DNA of 7,445 bases from JBOGJI01 sp050747865. GTDB lineage: Bacteria; Acidobacteriota; Thermoanaerobaculia; Multivoradales; JAHEKO01. Position 1 is the stretch's first letter. Each line of letters begins with the position of its first letter. The notes beneath the pieces are model-generated. The model was not told where the DNA came from and did no database searches. It was given only the letters and a program-made list of their open reading frames with translations. A program made the translations under genes and the position numbers. Of the stretch, positions 1 to 6,000 are shown piece by piece. The DNA lies in NCBI GenBank assembly GCA_050747865.1, contig JBOGJI010000196.1, forward strand, positions 1-7,445, written 5' to 3'.

Positions 1-1
1 C

Positions 2-106
2 GCGGCGGTGACGCTCGCGCTGCTCGGCGTGTCGTTCCTCGCCTGCTACCTGCCGGCCCGTCGCGCCGCCCGCGTCGACCCGATGATCGCGTTGCGAACG
101 GAGTAG
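2..106 (+). CDS. ADOP/MacB-type permease, C-terminal fragment (5' end outside window)
   Basis: Only the last 34 codons are visible, in the frame starting at base 2, ending with TAG at 104-106. They encode the end of a hydrophobic helix (AAVTLALLGVSFLACYL) followed by PARRAARVDPMIALRTE. This tail is characteristic of FtsX/MacB-type permeases: a last transmembrane helix, a basic P-A-R-R-A-x-R cluster and the D-P-x-x-x-L-R-x-E terminus. The two permeases downstream end with the same pattern (PARRAARVDPMQVLREE and PARRATRVDPIITLRSE), so this is a third paralogue of the array. The next permease starts 6 bp after the stop, so the genes are probably cotranscribed. Whether this gene is full length cannot be seen. 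Confidence 0.9.
   Translation, partial: AAVTLALLGVSFLACYLPARRAARVDPMIALRTE
98..103 (+). promoter_or_regulatory. Ribosome binding site for the 817-aa permease
   Basis: The sequence ACGGAG contains the core GGAG (100-103), placed 9 bases before the ATG at 113. It lies inside the last codons of the upstream permease, just before that gene's TAG. This supports the ATG at 113 as the start and suggests translational coupling within the array. The CDS at 2637-4598 ends with the same CGGAG-stop arrangement. Confidence 0.6.
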
Positions 107-112
107 AGCGCC

Positions 113-2566
113 ATGGATGCGTTCCTCCAGGATCTCCGTCAGACCTTGCGGCAGCTCGGCAAGGTCCCCGGGTTCACAATCGTGGTCGTCGGGACGCTGG
201 CGCTCGGGATCGGGGCGACCACGGCACTGTTCAGCGTCGTGCACGGGGTGCTGCTGAGGGCTCTGCCGTATCCGCAGCCGGACCGCATCGTGCGGGTCTT
301 CGAGGTCGAGGAGGACGGGGACCGGAACAGCAACATGTCGGACCCGAACTTCGCCGACCTTCATGAGCAGAACCGAAGCTTCGAGGGGCTTGCAAAGTTC
401 TATTCCACGGTCCTGTCCACTTCCGGGGGAAGAGAAGCTGCCCGAGTCATGGTTGCCTGGGTTTCGCGGGACTTCTTCCGCGTCATGGGCGTGCAGCCTC
501 ATCTCGGTCGGACCTTTCACGCCGATGAGCAACGAGAGGGTGCGGCTCCCGTCGCGCTCGTCAGCCACGGCTACTGGCAGCGGTACCTGGAGGGCGACTC
601 GGAGCTCTCCGGTCGGACCTTGAGAATCGGTGACTCCGTCGTCGCCGTTGTCGGGGTCATGCCTCCGGGGTTCGCTTTTCCGGATGGGGCGGACCTCTGG
701 ATCCCCAAGGAGCTGTGGGGCGTGGCCCCGTCGCGGACCGCTCTCAACTCGCGGGTGGTCGGGCGCCTCGCTGCCGGTGTGCCTGTCGAGCGCGCACGAG
801 GAGACCTGAGCGGCATCGCGCGGCGGCTCAAGGCCGAATACGGCGACGACACCTGGATGGCGGACGCGGCGGTCATTCCGCTGCACGAGGATCTGGCGGG
901 TCGCACGCGGCCGGCCCTCCTGCTCCTGCTCGGCGCCTCCGGCTTCCTGCTGCTGATCGCCTGCGCCAATGTCGTCAATCTCTTGCTGGCGCGTGTGGCG
1001 GCGCGGCAGCGGGACCTTGCCGTGCGCATCTCGCTCGGAGCCGGACGAGCACATCTGATTCGGCAGTCCCTGGCCGAGTCGCTCCTCCTCTCGCTTGTCG
1101 GGGGTGCGTTGGGTGTTTTCGCCGCCCGCTGGGGTATCGATCTCCTCCTGGGGCTCGAGGCCGGCAACATCCCCAGACTGACCGAGATCCGCGTCGACGG
1201 AGCGGTGTTGCTCTTTGCCCTGGCGGTCTCCGTCCTGATCGCCGTAGTCCTCGGCCTGCTGGCGGCGTGGCGAGCGACGGCGGATGGCGTGCAGGCGTCG
1301 CTCGCGGCGGGTCAGCGCACCCAGGCAGGCGCGGGGAGCGCCCGTCTGCGAGGCACGTTCGTCGTCTCTCAGGTCGCCCTGACGCTGATGCTGCTCGTCG
1401 GGACCGGCCTCCTGCTGCGCAGCTTCATGCGCCTGCTCGATGTAGATCCTGGGTACCGCACGCAGGGGGCCGTCATCGTGAACGCCTACCTCCCATACCC
1501 CGAGAGCGAGGAGCAGGCGGAGCTCCAGGGAGGCTTCTACAGGCGGCTGATCTCGAGGCTGGGAGCCCTTCCGAGTGTCACGGAGATCGGTGGGGTCGAT
1601 TCTCTCCCCCTGAGGCCCGAAGGTGCGAACGGCATGTTCCTCCTCCTCAACCGGCCGGATGAAGTGGTGAGCATCGAAGACTTCGTGCGGCTGGGGCGAG
1701 ACGCTACGCGTACGGGCTACGCGGAGTACCGCCGGGCGACCCCCGGCTACTTTCCGGCGATGCAGATCCCGCTGCTGCGCGGCAGGCCGTTCGACGAGCG
1801 GGACCATCCGGACTCGACTCACGTCGCCGTGGTCAGCGAGTCGCTGGCCAAGGCCACCTGGCCCGACGAGGACCCGATCGGCAAGCTCGTCCAGTTCGGC
1901 AACATGGATGGGAACTTCCGCCCGTTCACGGTCGTCGGGGTCGTCGGCGACATCCGCGACGCGAGCCTGGAGGCGGAACCGCGGCCCACGTTCTACGCCA
2001 ACTCCTATCAGCGTCCCGGCGCCCTCGCCGCGGCTCTCAACATCGTCCTTGTCACAGCGGGTGATGCTAGGAGCCTCATGACCGCGGCGCGCCAGGTCGT
2101 GCACGAGCTCGACCCGGAGGTCTCTCCCAGCATCCAGACACTCGAGGAGATCTCTACCAGCTCGCTCGCCGAGCGCCGCTTCCAGCTCCTCCTGCTCGCT
2201 GTCTTCGGCACGACAGCGCTGCTGCTCGCCGTCGTCGGCATCTACGGCGTGATCTCCTTCCACGTGGCCCAGCGAACCCGGGAGATCGGTGTGCGCATGG
2301 CGCTGGGCGCCACCAGCGAGACCGTGGTGCGCCTGGTCGTGCGCCAGGCGCTGCTGCCGGCCGCCCTCGGCGTAGCGCTGGGTCTCGCGGGCGCGCTCGC
2401 CGTGACCCACCTGATGCAGAGCCTCCTGTACGGTATCCCGGCAACCGATCCGATCACCTTCTTCGCCGCGCCGACCCTGCTCCTGGCGGCTGCCATGCTC
2501 GCGTGCTCCCTGCCCGCCCGACGCGCGGCACGCGTCGATCCGATGCAGGTTCTCCGCGAGGAGTAG
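113..2566 (+). CDS. Full-length ADOP (MacB/FtsX-type) permease, 817 aa
   Basis: This is an inner-membrane permease with two tandem MacB-like halves. Residues 1-20 are a cytoplasmic lead (MDAFLQDLRQTLRQLGKVPG). TM1 spans about 21-44, with the family hallmark LALGIGATTALFSVV. Extracytoplasmic domain 1 (MacB_PCD type) is about 45-265. An FtsX-type core follows, with helices near 266-296 (LLIACANVVNLLLAR), 322-345 and 362-386; the cytoplasmic coupling segment RQRDLAVRISLGAGR lies between the first two. The second half repeats the plan: a helix near 415-436, extracytoplasmic domain 2 at about 440-685 (with WPDEDPIGK and VVGVVGDIRD), then helices near 690-717, 744-769 and 778-800. The coupling segment RTREIGVRMALGA sits at 721-733 and the tail is PARRAARVDPMQVLREE. 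The length is normal for ADOP proteins (about 800 aa). No Walker motifs are present, so any ATPase partner must be a separate protein. The substrate is unknown; MacB relatives move or act on lipids, peptides, macrolides or lipoproteins. Family assignment is firm, function is not. Confidence 0.93.
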   Translation: MDAFLQDLRQTLRQLGKVPGFTIVVVGTLALGIGATTALFSVVHGVLLRALPYPQPDRIVRVFEVEEDGDRNSNMSDPNFADLHEQNRSFEGLAKFYSTVLSTSGGREAARVMVAWVSRDFFRVMGVQPHLGRTFHADEQREGAAPVALVSHGYWQRYLEGDSELSGRTLRIGDSVVAVVGVMPPGFAFPDGADLWIPKELWGVAPSRTALNSRVVGRLAAGVPVERARGDLSGIARRLKAEYGDDTWMADAAVIPLHEDLAGRTRPALLLLLGASGFLLLIACANVVNLLLARVAARQRDLAVRISLGAGRAHLIRQSLAESLLLSLVGGALGVFAARWGIDLLLGLEAGNIPRLTEIRVDGAVLLFALAVSVLIAVVLGLLAAWRATADGVQASLAAGQRTQAGAGSARLRGTFVVSQVALTLMLLVGTGLLLRSFMRLLDVDPGYRTQGAVIVNAYLPYPESEEQAELQGGFYRRLISRLGALPSVTEIGGVDSLPLRPEGANGMFLLLNRPDEVVSIEDFVRLGRDATRTGYAEYRRATPGYFPAMQIPLLRGRPFDERDHPDSTHVAVVSESLAKATWPDEDPIGKLVQFGNMDGNFRPFTVVGVVGDIRDASLEAEPRPTFYANSYQRPGALAAALNIVLVTAGDARSLMTAARQVVHELDPEVSPSIQTLEEISTSSLAERRFQLLLLAVFGTTALLLAVVGIYGVISFHVAQRTREIGVRMALGATSETVVRLVVRQALLPAALGVALGLAGALAVTHLMQSLLYGIPATDPITFFAAPTLLLAAAMLACSLPARRAARVDPMQVLREE

Positions 2567-2587
2567 CCCATGAGCCGACACTGCTTT

Positions 2588-2626
2588 GCACGGCATGATC
2601 CGATGACCATCCGTCGACGGGAGTGA
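2588..2626 (+). pseudogene. Probable remnant of the 3' end of a lost permease gene
   Basis: The 70-bp spacer between the two long permeases contains a short frame ending at TGA 2624-2626 that reads A-R-H-D-P-M-T-I-R-R-R-E-stop. It aligns without gaps to the end of the 817-aa permease, A-R-V-D-P-M-Q-V-L-R-E-E-stop, and to the ends of the other two. The distance from GATCCGATG to the end of the stop codon is 30 bases in both copies (2537-2566 and 2597-2626), and the copies are offset by exactly 60 bases. The first 18 bases (2528-2545 versus 2588-2605) match at 14 positions. The frame is open from an ATG at 2570 (18 codons), but residues before the alanine (MSRHCF) do not resemble a permease. 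My reading is that a further permease stood here and was deleted except for its last 12 or so codons. A short tandem duplication of the preceding gene's tail, later diverged, is the main alternative. Confidence 0.5.
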
Positions 2627-2630
2627 GGGG
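2620..2630 (+). promoter_or_regulatory. Ribosome binding site for the 653-aa permease
   Basis: The purine-rich run GGAGTGAGGGG lies just upstream of the ATG at 2637. GAGGGG (2625-2630) gives a spacing of 6 bases and GGAG (2620-2623) a spacing of 13. The GGAG and TGA also form the end of the remnant permease frame, the same stop-overlapping arrangement seen at the first permease junction. This supports the start at 2637, where the protein begins MDLLLQDLRY, parallel to MDAFLQDLRQ of its neighbour. Confidence 0.6.
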
Positions 2631-2636
2631 CATCCG

Positions 2637-4598
2637 ATGGATCTACTGCTGCAAGACCTTCGCTACGCCCTCGGGGCGCTCCGGCGGAGTCCCGGCTTCG
2701 CCGGGGTGGCGATTCTCACATTGGCGCTGGGGATCGGGGCGACCACGGCGATCTTCTCGGTCGTGGACACGCTAATGATGCGGCCGCTGCCGTACCCCGA
2801 GACTGAGCGCATCGTCACGCTCTGGCAGAACAACACACGCGACGGTGTCCCGCGCGACGACGTGGCGCCAGCCAACTTCTATGACTGGTGGGAGCGGGCG
2901 ACGGCGTTCCGGGTCGTGGCGGCAGCCGAACCAGACGCCTACTCGCTGCTCTCCCCAGACGGGCGCCCGGAGACCGTCTTCGCGGTGCAGGTGACCGAAG
3001 GGTTCTTCGACGCACTCGGCGTGAAGGCCCTCCGCGGCCGGTTCTTCGATCCCGAGCATCACACCGCGAGGGCGGGACACTACGCCGTCCTCGCACACGG
3101 CTTCTGGCAGCGGCGGTTCGGCGGCGATCCGGCGATCGTCGGCTCCACCATCCCGCTGGACGGCGATCCGTTCGTCGTGCTCGGCGTGCTGCCGCCGGAG
3201 TTCGAGACCGGCCTGCTCGGCGGCGCACCCGGTGAGCACAACGTCTGGGTCGCCCGCACCGCCCTCCTAGTGCTGATGGGCGCCGCGGCCTTCGTGCTGC
3301 TGATCGCCTGCGCCAACGTGGCCAACCTCCTGGTGGCGCGCGCCACGGACCGGGAGGGGGGCCTGGCGGTACGGCTCGCCCTCGGGGCCGATCGTCGTCG
3401 CCTGGTGCGCCTGCTGCTCGGGGAGAGCCTCCTGCTGGGGCTCGCGGGAGGCGCCGTTGGGGTGGCGATCGCGTTCACCGGCGTCGACCTGATCCAGGCG
3501 CTCGCGCCCGGGGAGATCTTGCGGATCGACGCCGTCCGCGTGGACCTCCGGGTGCTCGGCTTCGCGCTGGCGGTGAGCCTCCTGGCGCCCCTGGCCTTCG
3601 GGCTGGCGCCCGCAGTGCAGGCGGCGCAGCGGTCGGATCTCGCGGGCGTCCTCAAAGGCGCCCGGGCGACCCCGCAGAAAGAGCGGGTGCATCTGCGAAC
3701 AGGGCTCGTCGTCGGCGAGATTGCCCTGGCGCTGACCCTCCTGGTCGGCGCCGGGCTCCTCCTGCGCAGCCTCGCCGCCCTCCTGCATGTCGATCCCGGA
3801 TTCCGCAAGGAAAATGTCCTCGCCCTCCAGGTCTTCGCGTGGGACCACAACCCCACGGCCGAAGAGCGCGTGCAGTTCTTCGGGGAGACCCTGCGCCGGC
3901 GCCACTGGCGCGAGACCGAGCCTCTTGGAGCGCGCGTGCGCCTGGGTGACGATTCGGATCCGATCGAGATCGTCGGCGTGGTCGGTGACGTGCGCAGCCG
4001 GGGCCTGGACTCCCCACCGCACCCCGAGCTCTATCTGGCACAGGCCCAGACGGGCTTCGGCGAGATGACCTACTTCGTGGGCACGCGCGGCGACGCGGCG
4101 GCGCTCCTCGAGACGGTGAAGCGGGAGATCTGGGAGGTCGAGCCGCTGCAAGACCTCTATCAGACCCCCACGCTGGAGTCGCTGATCTCGGAGACTCTGA
4201 TGGCCCGCCGGTTCAGCCTCGCCCTGCTCGGCGCCTTCGCCGGCCTGGCGCTCCTTCTGGCGGCCGTCGGGACGTATGGCGTAATCAGCTTCAACGTGAA
4301 GCGTCGCACGTACGAGCTGGGCATCCGCATGGCGCTGGGAGCGTGCCGTGCCGAGATCGCCCGGATCGTCCTCCGGCAGGGCGTGACCATGACCCTCGGA
4401 GGCATCGGGTTGGGGCTCCTTGGAGCCCTTGCCATGGCGAGAGCGCTGACGACGCTGCTCTACGACGTCGCCCCGTGGGACGGCTGGACCTTCGCCGGCG
4501 CCGCCTCCCTGCTCACCGCTGTGGCGCTCCTCGCGTCCTACATCCCGGCCCGGCGCGCCACCCGAGTCGATCCGATCATCACCTTGAGATCGGAGTGA
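2637..4598 (+). CDS. ADOP/MacB-type permease, 653 aa, with two internal in-frame deletions
   Basis: This is a paralogue of the preceding permease, with the same architecture but reduced extracytoplasmic domains. Recognisable parts are TM1 at about 21-44 (LTLALGIGATTAIFSVV), domain 1 at about 45-205, helix 2 at about 207-235 (LLIACANVANLLVAR), the coupling segment GLAVRLALGADRRR, helices near 260-283 and 304-327, and a second-half first helix near 355-377. What remains of domain 2 follows (about 380-520), then helices near 526-552, 581-605 and 617-636, and the tail PARRATRVDPIITLRSE. Aligned by eye with the 817-aa neighbour, residues equivalent to its 198-264 (about 67) are missing after HNVWV at residue 205. 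Those equivalent to 483-580 (about 98) are missing after GETLRR near residue 421. The sum of about 165 matches the length difference of 164. All eight predicted helices and both coupling segments survive and the frame is open, so it may still be functional; recent decay or a misassembly are alternatives. There is no ATPase domain. Substrate unknown. Confidence 0.88.
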   Translation: MDLLLQDLRYALGALRRSPGFAGVAILTLALGIGATTAIFSVVDTLMMRPLPYPETERIVTLWQNNTRDGVPRDDVAPANFYDWWERATAFRVVAAAEPDAYSLLSPDGRPETVFAVQVTEGFFDALGVKALRGRFFDPEHHTARAGHYAVLAHGFWQRRFGGDPAIVGSTIPLDGDPFVVLGVLPPEFETGLLGGAPGEHNVWVARTALLVLMGAAAFVLLIACANVANLLVARATDREGGLAVRLALGADRRRLVRLLLGESLLLGLAGGAVGVAIAFTGVDLIQALAPGEILRIDAVRVDLRVLGFALAVSLLAPLAFGLAPAVQAAQRSDLAGVLKGARATPQKERVHLRTGLVVGEIALALTLLVGAGLLLRSLAALLHVDPGFRKENVLALQVFAWDHNPTAEERVQFFGETLRRRHWRETEPLGARVRLGDDSDPIEIVGVVGDVRSRGLDSPPHPELYLAQAQTGFGEMTYFVGTRGDAAALLETVKREIWEVEPLQDLYQTPTLESLISETLMARRFSLALLGAFAGLALLLAAVGTYGVISFNVKRRTYELGIRMALGACRAEIARIVLRQGVTMTLGGIGLGLLGALAMARALTTLLYDVAPWDGWTFAGAASLLTAVALLASYIPARRATRVDPIITLRSE

Positions 4599-4633
4599 AC
4601 GAATGGATCGAGCCTGATAGCGTGCAGCGAGGA
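4592..4633 (+). other. Permease-regulator junction: GTGA overlap and a 4-codon minimal frame
   Basis: The end of the permease reads GGAGTGA (4592-4598). A GTG at 4595-4597 overlaps the TGA and is in frame with the regulator, giving a possible 13-residue N-terminal extension (VNEWIEPDSVQRG). The same GGAG stands 7 bases before an ATG at 4603 that opens only Met-Asp-Arg-Ala-stop (4603-4617), in a different frame. The ATGGAT beginning matches the first codons of both long permeases, so this could be a stub of another lost permease start, a re-initiation device, or chance. None of the regulator start candidates (4595, 4622, 4634) has a well-spaced Shine-Dalgarno sequence: AGGA at 4630-4633 directly abuts the ATG at 4634. 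Confidence 0.35.
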
Positions 4634-5998
4634 ATGGGTGAGAAGCGTCCGCGGGTGCTGGCGGCCGATGATCAGAAAGAGGTGCTGGAGGCGCTGCGCC
4701 TGCTGCTGAAAGGGGAGGGCTTCGAGCTGGAGGCGGTGCGCTCGCCCGAGGCGGTGCTGGCGGCGCTGGGGGACCGCGACTACGACGTCGCGCTGATCGA
4801 TCTCAACTACACGCGCGACACGACCTCAGGGCAGGAGGGGTTGGAGCTGCTGCGGCGCGTTCGCGAGATGGAGCCGTCGCTTCCCGTGGTGGTGGTGACC
4901 GCCTGGGGGTCGATCGAGCTGGCCGTCGAGGCCATGCGGCGGGGGGCCGCGGACTTTGTCGAGAAGCCATGGGAGAACGCCCGGCTGCTCTCGGTCCTGC
5001 GGGCGCAGATCGAGCTGGCCAGGGCGCGGCGCCGCGGCGAGCGGCTCGAGGCGGCGCAGAGGCTGTCTCGCGAGGGCGTAGAACGGAGCTTCGTCGCCGA
5101 GTCCCCGGCCATGTCGCCGGTCCTGGAGCTGGTCGACCAGGTCGGGCCGTCCGAGGCTAGCGTCCTCATTACCGGGGAGAACGGCACGGGCAAGAGCGTC
5201 GTGGCCGAGCTGCTGCACGCCCGCTCGCGGCGGGCGCAGCAGCCGATGCTGACCGTGCACGTCGGCGGCCTGGCGCCCACGGTCTTCGAGTCGGAGCTGT
5301 TCGGCCACGTGCGCGGCGCCTTCACCGACGCCAAGAGCGACCGGGCCGGCCGTTTCGAGCTCGCCGACGGCGGCACGATCTTCCTCGACGAGATCGGCAC
5401 GGTCCCCGCGGCGCAGCAGCCCAAGCTCCTGCGGGTGCTGGAGAGCGGGGAGCTCGAGCGCGTGGGCTCGTCCAAGACCCTGCGCGTGGACGTGCGCGTG
5501 CTCGCCGCGACCAACGCCGATCTAGAGCAGGCCGTCCGCGCGGGTGCGTTCCGCCAGGACCTGCTGTTTCGCTTGCGGACCGTCGAGATCCGGATGCCGC
5601 CGCTGCGCGAGCGGCGCGAGGATCTGGAGCCCCTGGCCCGGCATTTCCTCGCGCGCTACGCCGCGCGCTACGGGAAGTCGATGGCGGGCCTCGATGAATC
5701 GGCGCTTGTGGCCATGGCGCATCACACGTGGCCCGGCAACGTGCGGGAGCTCGATCACGCCGTCGAGCGCGGCGTGCTGCTCGCCCGTGACGACCGTTTG
5801 ACCGCCGCCGATCTCGGGCTCGCGACGATGACGGGGCGGGGGCCGGACCTCGAGCAGCGGACTCTGGGAGAGGTCGAGCGGCGCCAGGTGGAGCAGGCGC
5901 TCGAGCGCCACGGCGGCAACATCAGCCAGGCGGCTGAGGAGCTGGGGATCAGCCGCGCGGCGCTGTATCGACGCCTGGAGAAGCACGGGCTGTCCTGA
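4634..5998 (+). CDS. Sigma-54-dependent NtrC-family response regulator
   Basis: This 454-aa cytoplasmic transcription activator has the standard NtrC layout. The receiver domain is about 6-125: acidic pair D12/D13, predicted phosphoacceptor D56 (VALIDLNYT), T89 (VVVVTAWGS) and K111 (VEKPW). The AAA+ domain is about 152-385: Walker A GENGTGKS at 181-188, the sigma-54 contact loop ESELFGHVRGAFTDA at 219-233, Walker B GGTIFLDEIG at 246-255, FRQDLLFRL at 306-314 supplying the usual arginine-finger region, and the sensor II motif WPGNVREL at 366-373. The C-terminal Fis-type helix-turn-helix is about 427-453 (GGNISQAAEELGISRAALYRRLEKHGL). Expected role: once phosphorylated, it oligomerises and drives ATP-dependent open-complex formation by sigma-54 RNA polymerase. 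The contact loop has Asp at 232 where the consensus GAFTGA has Gly. I chose the ATG at 4634 because the receiver starts about five residues later; GTG 4595 and GTG 4622 are in-frame alternatives. The frame stays open upstream into the permease gene, but that part is shadow sequence. The kinase follows after 2 bp and is the obvious partner. Confidence 0.93.
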   Translation: MGEKRPRVLAADDQKEVLEALRLLLKGEGFELEAVRSPEAVLAALGDRDYDVALIDLNYTRDTTSGQEGLELLRRVREMEPSLPVVVVTAWGSIELAVEAMRRGAADFVEKPWENARLLSVLRAQIELARARRRGERLEAAQRLSREGVERSFVAESPAMSPVLELVDQVGPSEASVLITGENGTGKSVVAELLHARSRRAQQPMLTVHVGGLAPTVFESELFGHVRGAFTDAKSDRAGRFELADGGTIFLDEIGTVPAAQQPKLLRVLESGELERVGSSKTLRVDVRVLAATNADLEQAVRAGAFRQDLLFRLRTVEIRMPPLRERREDLEPLARHFLARYAARYGKSMAGLDESALVAMAHHTWPGNVRELDHAVERGVLLARDDRLTAADLGLATMTGRGPDLEQRTLGEVERRQVEQALERHGGNISQAAEELGISRAALYRRLEKHGLS

Positions 5999-6000
5999 CG

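Noticed and set aside
715..1662. A 315-codon plus-strand frame inside the 817-aa permease.
   Set aside because: It is an Arg/Ala/Gly-rich frame-shifted shadow of the permease with no domain pattern.
2576..2590. A sigma-54-like -24/-12 promoter (CGACAC then TTTGCA), attractive given the sigma-54 regulator nearby.
   Set aside because: The -24 GG is missing and the spacing is one base short. No other stretch in the window fits the TGGCAC-N5-TTGC consensus.
2570..2626. An 18-aa small-protein gene (MSRHCFARHDPMTIRRRE).
   Set aside because: Its second half aligns with permease C-termini and there is no good ribosome binding site at 2570, so a gene remnant explains it better than a peptide gene.
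3267..4151. A 294-codon minus-strand frame opposite the short permease.
   Set aside because: Its composition is typical of an antisense shadow and the sense frame shows clear permease motifs throughout.
4343..4633. An upstream extension of the regulator frame to give a 551-aa protein.
   Set aside because: This part overlaps the end of the permease in another frame and reads as Arg/Pro/His-rich nonsense. The receiver domain only starts after 4634.
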